A DNA stretch of 11,658 nt from CAYLOC01 sp964385195 (GCA_964385195.1 CAYLOC010000096.1:1-11658), one strand, 5' to 3'. Counted from the stretch's first letter, positions 1 through 6,517 are shown. Notes: generated by a model from the sequence alone, not told the origin. Numbers and translations: made by a program.

Positions 1-1
1 G

Positions 2-75
2 TCGGGCTGACAGGATTTGAACCTGCGACCTCCTCGTCCCGAACGAGGCGCGCTACCAAACTGCGCCACAGCCCG
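2..75 (-). tRNA. tRNA-Pro, anticodon CGG
   Basis: Read on the minus strand this folds as a full cloverleaf. The acceptor arm is CGGGCTG (75-69) paired with CAGCCCG (9-3), and the discriminator base A is at 2. The D arm contains AGTTTGGTAGC. The anticodon stem is CCTCG/CGAGG with loop TTCGGGA, giving anticodon CGG (proline, CCG codons). The T arm carries GGTTCAAATCC. The C at position 1 could be the first base of an encoded CCA, but the window ends there. The gene is intact, downstream of and on the same strand as the metallophosphoesterase, with its own likely promoter. Confidence 0.96.
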
Positions 76-96
76 CATGCCCACAAGGGCGCAGCG

Positions 97-126
97 AGTC
101 TACCGGAGCAGTCGCGACCCGGCTAA
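97..126 (-). promoter_or_regulatory. probable promoter of the tRNA-Pro gene
   Basis: On the minus strand a -10 box TAGACT (102-97) lies 18 bases downstream of a weak -35-like TTAGCC (126-121). Transcription would start near position 90, about 15 bases before the tRNA 5' end, a normal length for a tRNA leader removed by RNase P. The -10 is a good match to the actinobacterial TANNNT consensus; the -35 is poor, which is common in this phylum. Confidence 0.5.
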
Positions 127-191
127 ATCGGCGTACACGTCCCGAGTGGGGCGGGGGTGTACAAGGCAGACTCACCGTTGGCGAGCCAAAC

Positions 192-231
192 TTGCCTTGT
201 TAACGGGGAGGCTGCCCCGTCTACAAGGCAA
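192..231 (-). terminator. hairpin over the stop codon of the metallophosphoesterase gene
   Basis: TTGCCTTGT (192-200) pairs perfectly with ACAAGGCAA (223-231), and inside it ACGGGG (203-208) pairs with CCCCGT (215-220) around a 6-base loop; a 2x2 mismatch separates the stems. The outer arm contains the last codons and TAG stop (223-221) of the gene. No U-tract follows, so this would be an actinobacterial-type terminator or a 3'-end stabilising structure rather than a classical intrinsic terminator. A further copy of the arm sequence lies at 161-168. Confidence 0.5.
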
Positions 232-1135
232 ACGCGGCGGCGGCGGGGGTGAGGGTGAGCAAGGTGGCCTCGGGGCGGCAGGCGAACCGGAACGGGGCGT
301 ACGGCGACGTGCCGCATCCGGCGGAGACGTGCAGCCACGCGCGCCGCCCGTCCGCGTCATGATGGTGCAGCCCGCGCGAGCGCCGGTTGTCCAGGTCGCA
401 GTTGGTGACCAGGGAACCGTAGCCAGGTATCCGCAGCTGACCGCCATGCGTGTGGCCGGCCAGGAGAAGGTCGTAGCCGTCGCGGGTGTAGGCGTCCAGC
501 ACCCGTCGGTACGGCGCGTGGGTGACGCCGATCCGCAGCGTGGCCCCCGGGTCCGCAGGCCCGGCCACGTCGTCGAGCCGGTCATAGCCCAGGTGCGGGT
601 CATCCACGCCGGCAAGCACGATCCGCGCGTCGCCGATCTTCAGCTCACCCCGTGCGTTGGACAGGTCCAGCCAGCCGGCCTCGTGGAACTGTTCGCGCAG
701 CCGATGCCAGGGCAGCCGCGGCCCCTGCAACCGCTTCCCGCCGTCCTTGGCGAAGTAGCGGAGCGGATTCTTCAGCACCGGACCCCAGTAGTCGTTGGAC
801 CCGAACACGAACACGCCCGGCAGGTCAAGGAGTTCCGCGAGTGTGTCCACGACGGCGTCCACCGCCGCCGGTCCGCTGATGTTGTCCCCGGTGTTGACCA
901 CCAGATCCGGGCGCAGGTCGACCAGGCCTCGCAGCCACCGTCGCTTGCGGTGCTGGTTGGGGAGCAGGTGGATGTCGGACAGGTGCAGCAGCCGGATGCT
1001 GGCCGTGTCCGGCGGCAGGCACGGGACCACGTGCCGTCGCAGCGTGAACGCCCGCACCTCGTAGCCCGCGGCATACCCCGCCACGCCCAGGCCAAGACCC
1101 GCGGCGGCGGAGGCTGCTCGTGCTGCCGGATGCAT
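221..1135 (-). CDS. calcineurin-like metallophosphoesterase (YkuE/Rv3683-type)
   Basis: A 304-residue protein with the metal-binding motifs of the calcineurin-like phosphoesterase superfamily in order: SDIH (D54, H56), NTGDN (D84), GSND (N114, D115; the usual GNHD with Ser for the motif's third position shifted), THAP (H206) and GHTHGG (H228, H230). These residues build a dinuclear metal site that hydrolyses phosphoesters; the physiological substrate is unknown. A mildly hydrophobic Ala/Gly-rich N-terminus (about residues 5-25) could be a membrane anchor, as in YkuE-like enzymes. In M. tuberculosis the matching gene (Rv3683) follows ponA2, which suggests a role near the cell envelope; that is inference. 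The ATG at 1135 is the first reasonable start; no strong ribosome binding site precedes it. It diverges from the YqeY gene 42 bases away. Confidence 0.9.
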   Translation of the reverse strand: MHPAARAASAAAGLGLGVAGYAAGYEVRAFTLRRHVVPCLPPDTASIRLLHLSDIHLLPNQHRKRRWLRGLVDLRPDLVVNTGDNISGPAAVDAVVDTLAELLDLPGVFVFGSNDYWGPVLKNPLRYFAKDGGKRLQGPRLPWHRLREQFHEAGWLDLSNARGELKIGDARIVLAGVDDPHLGYDRLDDVAGPADPGATLRIGVTHAPYRRVLDAYTRDGYDLLLAGHTHGGQLRIPGYGSLVTNCDLDNRRSRGLHHHDADGRRAWLHVSAGCGTSPYAPFRFACRPEATLLTLTPAAAAFAL

Positions 1136-1144
1136 GCCCCAAGG

Positions 1145-1171
1145 TTGTCACACCCGTGAGGCTGCGACACT
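1145..1171 (+). promoter_or_regulatory. candidate promoter for the YqeY gene, leaderless type
   Basis: Only 42 bases (1136-1177) separate the two divergent start codons, so both promoters must fit here or reach into the coding regions. TTGTCA (1145-1150) and GACACT (1166-1171) with a 15-base spacer resemble -35 and -10 boxes. Transcription would then start at or near the ATG at 1178, giving an almost leaderless mRNA. The spacer is short and the -10 lacks its first T, so this is tentative. Confidence 0.25.
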
Positions 1172-1177
1172 GGAAGC

Positions 1178-1654
1178 ATGGGTGCGCAGAAGGAACGGCT
1201 GCGGCAGGCGCTGACCGACTCGATGAAGGCGCGGGACGCGCTCCGCTCGTCCACACTGCGGATGGCCCTGGCCGCGATCAGCAACGCCGAGGTCGCCGGC
1301 AAGCAGGCCAAGGAGCTGACCGACGACGAGGTGATCGACGTCCTGGCCAAGGAGGCGAAGAAGCGGCGAGAGGCCGCCGACGCCTATGCCACGGCCGGCC
1401 GGGCCGAGCAGGCGGAGAAGGAACAAGCCGAGGGGGAGATCCTCGCCGAGTTCCTCCCCGCGCCGCTGTCTCCGGAAGAGATCCAGCGTCTGGTCGCCGA
1501 CACGATCGATGACCTCGGAGTCGCCGAGGAGGGCATGAAGGCGATGGGACGGGTCATGGGCGCGGTCACGCCGCGCACCAAGGGCCGGGCCGACGGCAAG
1601 GACGTCTCGGCGGAGGTACGTCGCCAACTCGGCGCGGACGGAGCGGGGCGGTAA
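1178..1654 (+). CDS. GatB/YqeY domain-containing protein
   Basis: A 158-residue protein with the whole YqeY fold: an N-terminal helical part starting GAQKERLRQALTDSMKARD, a middle LTDDEVIDVLAKEAKKRREA helix, the conserved EFLPAPLSPEEI segment (about residues 90-101), and the C-terminal MGRVMGAV / GRADGKDVS block (about 126-150). The family shares the tRNA-binding C-terminal domain of the amidotransferase subunit GatB. Free-standing YqeY proteins are thought to act in tRNA-related metabolism, but their exact role is not established. Length is normal for the family (about 150). A GGAAG sequence lies six or so bases before the ATG, and a leaderless transcript is possible. Its TAA stop overlaps the next ATG by one base, so the downstream gene is probably translationally coupled. 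Confidence 0.92.
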   Translation: MGAQKERLRQALTDSMKARDALRSSTLRMALAAISNAEVAGKQAKELTDDEVIDVLAKEAKKRREAADAYATAGRAEQAEKEQAEGEILAEFLPAPLSPEEIQRLVADTIDDLGVAEEGMKAMGRVMGAVTPRTKGRADGKDVSAEVRRQLGADGAGR

Positions 1655-1959
1655 TGCCTGGTTCCCCTGCTGACTCCGGCCTGCGGAGCCGCGTCAACGC
1701 CTCCAGCCACGGTGCGCTGACCCGCCTGTCGCGGCTGCCCCGGTGGGTGGTGCCGCTGATCACGGTCGCACTGCTGTTGGTCGGACTCGCCGCGCCACCG
1801 ACGTACGCCGTCATCGCACTGGCCCTCATCGGGATCTTCTTGCTGTGGCTGGCGTATCTCTCCTGGCCCGTGCTGCAGCCCGGCGCCCGGACGATCCGGG
1901 TAGTGGTGATTGCGCTGATCGGGCTCTGCGCCCTCGCCCGCGTCTACGGCTGGCTGTAG
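1654..1959 (+). CDS. small membrane protein, DUF6703-like
   Basis: A 101-residue protein of unknown function. After a polar N-terminus of about 28 residues come the motif LSRLPRWVVPL and three predicted membrane segments at about 30-47, 51-72 and 79-98; the PP at 48-49 makes a tight turn between the first two, and LAYLSWPVL follows the second. This pattern (RLPRWVVPL, then LAYLSWP) looks like the actinobacterial DUF6703 family, an assignment made from memory of the family. The start overlaps the preceding stop (TAATG), which supports both the start and an operon with the YqeY gene. No enzymatic motif is visible. The stop codon lies within a LacI-operator-like sequence of the next gene. Confidence 0.75.
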   Translation: MPGSPADSGLRSRVNASSHGALTRLSRLPRWVVPLITVALLLVGLAAPPTYAVIALALIGIFLLWLAYLSWPVLQPGARTIRVVVIALIGLCALARVYGWL

Positions 1960-1969
1960 AGCGCTGAGA
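1956..1969. promoter_or_regulatory. degenerate LacI/CebR-type operator upstream of cebR
   Basis: GTAGAGCGCTGAGA shares the AGAGCGCT core, centred on CG, with the perfect operator before cebE (9 of 14 positions equal). The left half is good (AGAGC) and the right half keeps only GCT and the last A. It lies about 36 bases before the GTG of cebR, overlapping the stop codon of the preceding gene, where it could let CebR control its own gene. Weak evidence taken alone. Confidence 0.3.
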
Positions 1970-2004
1970 GAACGCCCGGCACGAAGTCATGGGAAACTTC
2001 CTGC

Positions 2005-3033
2005 GTGACCACGAGCAAGGCCCGGCGGGCGTTACCGACCCTGGAGGGGGTTGCCGCGCGCGCCGGGGTCTCCCGGGCGACGGCGAGCCGGGTGCTACGC
2101 GGCGCCTCCAACGTCAGTGACCATGCCCGGTCCGCCGTCCTGGCTGCCGCGGACGAGCTCGCCTATGCGCCCAACCACGCTGCCCGATCACTTGTTACCG
2201 GACTCAGCGACTCGGTCGCGTTCTTGGTGGATGAGACCGAAGAACGGATGTTCTCCGACCCGTTCTTCCTGCGGATGCTCCGTGGCGCGCAGACCGGTAT
2301 CTCCGAGGCCGGGCTGCAGCTGGTCTTTACCGTGACGTCGCATCCGGAGGACCACCAACGGTTCCTCCGGTACGCCACGAGCGGGCACGTCGACGGAGTC
2401 ATGATCTTGTCCCTGCACGGCGAGGATGCCCTTCCCCTGCAGTTGGAGCGCAGCGGGGTTCCCACGATCCTCAGCGGTCGTCCGCTCACCGGGGGCGAGT
2501 CGCTGTACTTCGTCGACGCCGACAATGTTGGCGGCGGCGAGGTCGCGACGCGTCATCTCCTCCAGGCGGGTCGGCGCCGGGTCGCCACCGTGACCGGGCC
2601 GCTGGACATGTGTGCTGGCCGGGACCGGCTGACCGGGTACCAGAACGCACTCACCGAGGCCGACGTCCCGTTCCGCGAGGAGCTCGTGGCCGAGGGCTTC
2701 TTCAACGTCTCCAGCGGTTACGACGCGATGATGCAGTTGCTGGACGCGGATCCCGAGGTGGACGCGGTCTTCGCCGCCTCCGACCTGACTGCCCTCGGGG
2801 TGATGCGCGCGATCGAGGCACGGGGTCGGCGGATCGGGGATGACGTGGCCGTCGTGGGCTTCGACGACATCGGGGAGGCCGAGCGGTCGCAGCCGCCGTT
2901 GACGACGGTGCGGCAGCCGGTCACCCAGCTGGGTCGGGCGCTCTCGCAGCGGATGCTGCAGCGGATCGCGGGGGAGTCGACCGACCGGGTCACGATCTTG
3001 CCGGTGGACCTGGTGGTGCGCGCCACCACCTGA
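2005..3033 (+). CDS. cebR: LacI-family transcriptional repressor, CebR-like
   Basis: A 342-residue LacI/GalR-family regulator, the usual length. The N-terminal helix-turn-helix (residues 12-33) has the family core VAARAGVSRATASRVLRG, followed by the hinge helix APNHAARSL with the minor-groove leucine L63 that inserts at the central CG of the operator. Residues from about 70 form the periplasmic-binding-protein-like sugar sensor (Peripla_BP_3), including AVFAASDLTALGVMRA and VAVVGFDDI. The gene directly precedes a CebEFG-type importer and a beta-glucosidase, and the operator before cebE differs from the published Streptomyces/Thermobifida CebR/CelR site TGGGAGCGCTCCCA by only one symmetric pair. 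It is therefore probably the local repressor, released by a cello-oligosaccharide such as cellobiose. The start is GTG with only a weak GGGA sequence before it; an AAACTT box at 1994-1999 would allow a leaderless transcript. Confidence 0.88.
   Translation: MTTSKARRALPTLEGVAARAGVSRATASRVLRGASNVSDHARSAVLAAADELAYAPNHAARSLVTGLSDSVAFLVDETEERMFSDPFFLRMLRGAQTGISEAGLQLVFTVTSHPEDHQRFLRYATSGHVDGVMILSLHGEDALPLQLERSGVPTILSGRPLTGGESLYFVDADNVGGGEVATRHLLQAGRRRVATVTGPLDMCAGRDRLTGYQNALTEADVPFREELVAEGFFNVSSGYDAMMQLLDADPEVDAVFAASDLTALGVMRAIEARGRRIGDDVAVVGFDDIGEAERSQPPLTTVRQPVTQLGRALSQRMLQRIAGESTDRVTILPVDLVVRATT
3012..3030 (+). terminator. hairpin at the very end of cebR
   Basis: GGTGGTG (3012-3018) and CACCACC (3024-3030) form a perfect 7-bp stem around CGCGC, ending one base before the TGA. 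A second small dyad, TACCGC/GCGGTA at 3043-3056, follows ten bases after the stop. Neither has a T-tract. Together they could end the cebR transcript and separate it from the strongly regulated cebE promoter. Confidence 0.35.
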
Positions 3034-3091
3034 GTCCGGCGTTACCGCGTGCGGTACGTCCGCGTTGGCCAGGATTGATGGCGCCGGGGGG

Positions 3092-3121
3092 TTGACAGCG
3101 CTGTGCCGGAGGTCACATGCT
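3092..3121 (+). promoter_or_regulatory. promoter of the cebEFG-bglC operon
   Basis: A perfect -35 box TTGACA (3092-3097) is followed after 18 bases by CATGCT (3116-3121), which keeps the key A and final T of the -10 consensus. The predicted start, near 3128, falls at the left edge of the 14-bp palindromic operator, so repressor binding would block initiation. Confidence 0.65.
3093..3106. promoter_or_regulatory. second, degenerate CebR-type operator over the -35 box
   Basis: TGACAGCGCTGTGC contains the perfect 10-bp palindrome ACAGCGCTGT (3095-3104) and matches the main operator at TGA and AGCGCT. Its centre is 34 bp upstream of the main operator's centre, a little over three helical turns, so two repressor dimers could bind on about the same face of the DNA. 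Confidence 0.45.
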
Positions 3122-3126
3122 GGGTG

Positions 3127-3140
3127 TGAGAGCGCTCTCA
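3127..3140. promoter_or_regulatory. CebR/LacI-family operator, perfect 14-bp palindrome
   Basis: TGAGAGCGCTCTCA is an exact palindrome with the central CG typical of LacI/GalR-family sites. Known CebR/CelR sites in actinomycetes read TGGGAGCGCTCCCA; this one differs only at positions 3 and 12, symmetrically. It covers the predicted transcription start of cebE and ends 11 bases before the ribosome binding site (AGGGAGG, 3151-3157). Confidence 0.85.
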
Positions 3141-3161
3141 TAGACCCGCCAGGGAGGAACC

Positions 3162-4586
3162 ATGCAGCGCAGACCCAGGACCACCACCCGTCTCGCCACC
3201 GCCATACTGGCTGCCTCGATGGGAGTAGCCGGCTTGGCCGCGTGCAGCTCTGGAAGCGATGCCGCCGCAGACAGCGCGACCAGCCCCGCTGCCGACAGCG
3301 CGGGTACGGCGAGCACAGACTCCGGCAGTGGCTCCGCCGATGCGGGGCTCGCGGCCAAATGCGGTACCGACCAGGACATCACATTGACGATGGGCCTGTT
3401 CGGTACCTTCGGATTCAAGGAGAACGGCCTGTACCAGCAGTACAAGAAGGTCTGTCCCAACATCACGATCAAGGAGAACGTCGTCGAGCAGTCCGCGGAC
3501 TACTGGACCCGGCTGAAGACCCGCCTTGCCTCCGGCAGCGGTCTGGACGACGTACAAGCCATCGAGGTCGGTTTCGTCGCCGACGTCGTGCAGAACCACG
3601 CGGACCAGTTCGTCAACTGGAACACGGTGCCGAACGCCGACACGATCAAGTCCTGGTTCTACGACTGGAAGTGGCAACAGGCCACCAGCCCCGACGGCAA
3701 GGTCACGGTCGGGCTGGGGACCGACACCGGGCCGGAGGCGATCTGTTACCGCAAGGACCTGCTGAAACAGGCCGGTCTGCCGACCGACCCGCAGACCCTG
3801 GCGAAGAAGTGGGCGACCTGGCCGGACTTCATCGCGTTCGGCAAGAAGTACGAGTCGTCAGCGAGCAAGCCCGACGGGTCGCACTTCGTCGACAGCGCCG
3901 CCAGCGTCTTCTCCACCGCCGTCTACCAGGGCGACCTGGCCTACGACAACAAGGCCGGACAGCCGGACGTCACCAATAGTGACGGAGTGAAGTCGGCATG
4001 GAAGTACGCCACCGAGGCGGCGCAGGCCGGGATCACGGCGGGGCTGCAGCAGTTCACCGACGACTGGAACAAGGCATTCGCCGGCGGTGCCTTCGCCACC
4101 CTCGCCTGCCCCACCTGGATGATGGGTTACATCCAGGGACAGGCCGGCAAGGCCTACGCCGGGAAGTGGGCCATCGCCCCCGTCCTGCCAGGTGGCGCCA
4201 CCAACTGGGGCGGCTCCTGGCTCGGGGTCCCGAAACAGGCCTCGCACAAGCAGGCCGCGATCAAGCTGGTCGAGTGGCTGTCGGCCAAGCCGCAACAGGT
4301 CACGATGTGGACGTCGAAGGCGCAGGGTGGGCACTTCCCGTCGAACAAGCTGGCAGCGGCGGCACCGGCGGTGAAGAACGCGACCAGTGCCTACTTCAGC
4401 GACGCCCCCGTGGGACAGATCTTCGGCGAGATCGCCGCCAAGATGAAGATGCCGCCGATCGGGCCGTATGACACGCAGATCCAGCAGGCCTTCACCACCC
4501 AGCTCACCAACATCGTCAACCGCGGGACACCGCCGGACCAGGCATGGGACCAGGCGCTGGACGCCATCGAGCAGGTCACCGGCTGA
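3162..4586 (+). CDS. cebE: cello-oligosaccharide-type ABC transporter substrate-binding lipoprotein
   Basis: A 474-residue extracellular sugar-binding lipoprotein. The signal peptide has a twin-Arg-like but probably Sec-type n-region, a hydrophobic stretch at 11-27 and the lipobox GLAAC, with C28 lipidated. Residues 29-64 are an Ala/Ser/Asp/Gly linker lifting the domain off the membrane. The mature part is a family 1 (MalE-like) binding protein: ITLTMGLFGTFGFKENGLY, then YWTRLKTRLASGSGLDDVQAIEVG and GLGTDTGPEAICYRKDLLKQAGLP split across the two lobes, closely recalling Streptomyces CebE. Substrate is therefore probably cellobiose or cellotriose, though other beta-glucosides are possible. First gene of the operon, with the strongest ribosome binding site (AGGGAGG, four bases before ATG), fitting the usual excess of binding protein over permease. 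Controlled by the palindromic operator just upstream. Confidence 0.9.
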   Translation: MQRRPRTTTRLATAILAASMGVAGLAACSSGSDAAADSATSPAADSAGTASTDSGSGSADAGLAAKCGTDQDITLTMGLFGTFGFKENGLYQQYKKVCPNITIKENVVEQSADYWTRLKTRLASGSGLDDVQAIEVGFVADVVQNHADQFVNWNTVPNADTIKSWFYDWKWQQATSPDGKVTVGLGTDTGPEAICYRKDLLKQAGLPTDPQTLAKKWATWPDFIAFGKKYESSASKPDGSHFVDSAASVFSTAVYQGDLAYDNKAGQPDVTNSDGVKSAWKYATEAAQAGITAGLQQFTDDWNKAFAGGAFATLACPTWMMGYIQGQAGKAYAGKWAIAPVLPGGATNWGGSWLGVPKQASHKQAAIKLVEWLSAKPQQVTMWTSKAQGGHFPSNKLAAAAPAVKNATSAYFSDAPVGQIFGEIAAKMKMPPIGPYDTQIQQAFTTQLTNIVNRGTPPDQAWDQALDAIEQVTG

Positions 4587-4592
4587 CCCGGC

Positions 4593-5606
4593 GTGGCGGT
4601 CAGTACCCCGGTCCGGGCCCAGTCCCGGCCAGCACGGCCCGGTCGACGGAGGCGACTTCGCCGACCGGGCCGTCGTGCCGCCTACCTCTACATCGCACCG
4701 TTCTTCATCTGCTTCGCGGCCTTCAGCCTGTACCCGTGGCTGGACACCGCCTGGGTGTCCCTGCACGACGTGCGGCTGACGACGTACGACCAGATGAGCT
4801 GGATCGGACTGGAGAACTATCGCTCGCTGTTCTCCAGCCACTTCTTCTGGAACGCGTTCCAGAACACGATCACGATCGGGATCATCTCCACCGTCCCGCA
4901 ACTGTGCATGGCCCTGGGCATCGCGCACCTGCTGAACTACAAACTGCGTGGGCGGACGTTCTTCCGTGTGGCGATCCTGTTCCCCTATGCCACCAGCCTG
5001 GCCGCTGCCACGGTCATCTTCTTGGAGTTGTTCGACACCGACCTGGGCATCATCAACTGGTTCCTCCACGACGTCCTCACCCTCCCCGCGCTGGACTGGG
5101 AGAACGCCAAATGGCCCAGCCAGGTAGCGGTCTCGGCGATCGTGACCTGGCGGTGGACCGGGTACAACGCGCTGATCTACCTCGCCGGGATGCAGGCGAT
5201 CGACTCCACGCTGTACGAAGCGGCGGCGACCGACGGCGCGTCCCGGTGGAAGCAGTTCCTCCACGTCACGATCCCCGGGCTGCGTCCCACCATCCTCTTC
5301 ACGATCGTGGTGTCGACCATCGGGGCCACCAAGCTCTTCGGGGAACCGCTCCTGTACCACCAGGGCATCCCGGACGGCGGCACCGCGCGCCAGTACCAGA
5401 CCCTCGGATTGCTGATGTACCAGCAAGGCTGGACCAACGACCGGCTCGGTCTCGCCTCCGCCACCGCCTGGACAATGTTCGTGCTCATCGTGCTGGCCGT
5501 CCTGGTGAACGTGGCGCTGACCCGATGGCGCACGCGCTCCTCGCGGCAGGCGGCGGGGTCGTCGCCCGTGCCCGCGTCCGTACCGGCGCAGGGGGGTCCC
5601 CGATGA
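4593..5606 (+). CDS. cebF: sugar ABC transporter permease, MalF/CebF type
   Basis: A 337-residue inner-membrane permease of the MalFG family. An Arg-rich cytoplasmic N-terminus (residues 8-28) precedes the first membrane helix (about 30-52, YLYIAPFFICFAAFSLYPWL), and about five more follow. The EAA loop that docks on the ATPase is at residues 209-230 (EAAATDGASRWKQFLHVTIPGL, invariant G of the motif present). A loop LDWENAKWPS lies before helix four. It starts with GTG six bases after the cebE stop and lacks a clear ribosome binding site, so translation probably depends on ribosomes finishing cebE. Its stop overlaps the next start by four bases (ATGA). Forms a heterodimer with the next gene's product. 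Confidence 0.92.
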   Translation: MAVSTPVRAQSRPARPGRRRRLRRPGRRAAYLYIAPFFICFAAFSLYPWLDTAWVSLHDVRLTTYDQMSWIGLENYRSLFSSHFFWNAFQNTITIGIISTVPQLCMALGIAHLLNYKLRGRTFFRVAILFPYATSLAAATVIFLELFDTDLGIINWFLHDVLTLPALDWENAKWPSQVAVSAIVTWRWTGYNALIYLAGMQAIDSTLYEAAATDGASRWKQFLHVTIPGLRPTILFTIVVSTIGATKLFGEPLLYHQGIPDGGTARQYQTLGLLMYQQGWTNDRLGLASATAWTMFVLIVLAVLVNVALTRWRTRSSRQAAGSSPVPASVPAQGGPR

Positions 5607-6517
5607 CCACGTCCGCGCCCACCGGACTCCGTGACCCGGATACGGCGGTGAACGTGCCCGCCGATGGGCCACCGCGCCGACGACGGTTCCACCTCGGGAT
5701 GGGGATGAACGCCGGGCCCCTGACCTATGTCCTGTTGATCGTCGTCACGTTGGTGTCGGTGTTCCCGCTGTACTACACGATCGTGATGGCCTCCCACACC
5801 AACGCAGAGATGGCCGCATCCACTCCGCCGTTCCTGCCCAACCTCAGCATCATCGACAACGTCCAGAAGGCCATCCAGATCGCGCCGCTGAACCACGGCC
5901 TGATCAACTCCGTGATCGTCTCGTCGGTGATCACCGCGGGGAGCGTTGCCTTCTGCACGCTTGCCGGCTTCGCGTTCGCCAAGCTGCGGTTCCGCGGGAA
6001 CAACGTGCTGCTTGCGATCTGCATCGCGACGATGATGGTGCCGATGCAGATGGGGATCATCCCCCTGTACATGCTGATGGCCAAGTACGGACTCGCCGGG
6101 CACCTCTCGTCGGTGATCCTCCCGACTCTGGTCCAGGCCTTCGGCGTGTTCCTGATGCGGCAGTACATCGCCAGCGCCGTCCCTGATGAGCTGCTGGACG
6201 CGGCGTACGTCGATGGCGCCAACACGATGCGGGTCTTCTGGTCGATCGTGGTCCCGGCAGCGCGCCCAGCGATGGCGGTGCTCGCCATGTTGACGTTCCT
6301 CACCGCGTGGAACGACTTCTTCTGGCCGATCATCGCGTTGAGCTCACAGAACCCGACCATCCAGGTGGCGTTCCAGAGCTTGGCGACCGGCTATGCGCCG
6401 CAACAGTCGGTGATCATGGCCGGAACTCTCTACGGGACCGTTCCCGTCCTGGTGGTGTTCGCCTTTCTCGGCAGGCAGATCGTAGGAGGAATCATGCAAG
6501 GAGCAGTCAAAGGATGA
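5603..6517 (+). CDS. cebG: sugar ABC transporter permease, MalG/CebG type
   Basis: A 304-residue MalG-type permease. A polar Arg-rich tail (to about residue 35) is followed by the first helix (about 39-60, LTYVLLIVVTLVSVFPLYYT) and five others, including TMMVPMQMGIIPLYMLMAKYG, typical of MalG proteins. The EAA loop begins at residue 195 (DELLDAAYVDGANTMRVFW). The short C-terminus ends GGIMQGAVKG, a family signature. I chose the ATG at 5603 because it overlaps the cebF stop as ATGA and gives a normal family length; the longer open frame upstream of it lies over cebF and is spurious. It pairs with CebF as the transport channel. No nucleotide-binding subunit gene follows. Confidence 0.93.
   Translation: MTTSAPTGLRDPDTAVNVPADGPPRRRRFHLGMGMNAGPLTYVLLIVVTLVSVFPLYYTIVMASHTNAEMAASTPPFLPNLSIIDNVQKAIQIAPLNHGLINSVIVSSVITAGSVAFCTLAGFAFAKLRFRGNNVLLAICIATMMVPMQMGIIPLYMLMAKYGLAGHLSSVILPTLVQAFGVFLMRQYIASAVPDELLDAAYVDGANTMRVFWSIVVPAARPAMAVLAMLTFLTAWNDFFWPIIALSSQNPTIQVAFQSLATGYAPQQSVIMAGTLYGTVPVLVVFAFLGRQIVGGIMQGAVKG

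Noticed and set aside
2..75. tRNA-Pro as an integration site for a mobile element
   Set aside because: No integrase, no second copy of the tRNA 3' end in the window, and the adjacent genes are a conserved neighbourhood.
17..1159. 380-codon plus-strand frame over the tRNA and metallophosphoesterase
   Set aside because: It crosses the tRNA and lies antisense to a gene with all catalytic motifs; no recognisable domain and no ribosome binding site.
1992..2001. GGAAACTTCC before cebR as an operator
   Set aside because: Only four-base arms and no central CG as LacI-family sites have; kept only as a possible -10 region.
3858..5672. 604-codon open frame on the minus strand across cebE and cebF
   Set aside because: It mirrors real genes with intact motifs on the other strand; the translation is Arg/Gly/Pro-rich without domains, as expected of shadow frames in high-GC DNA.
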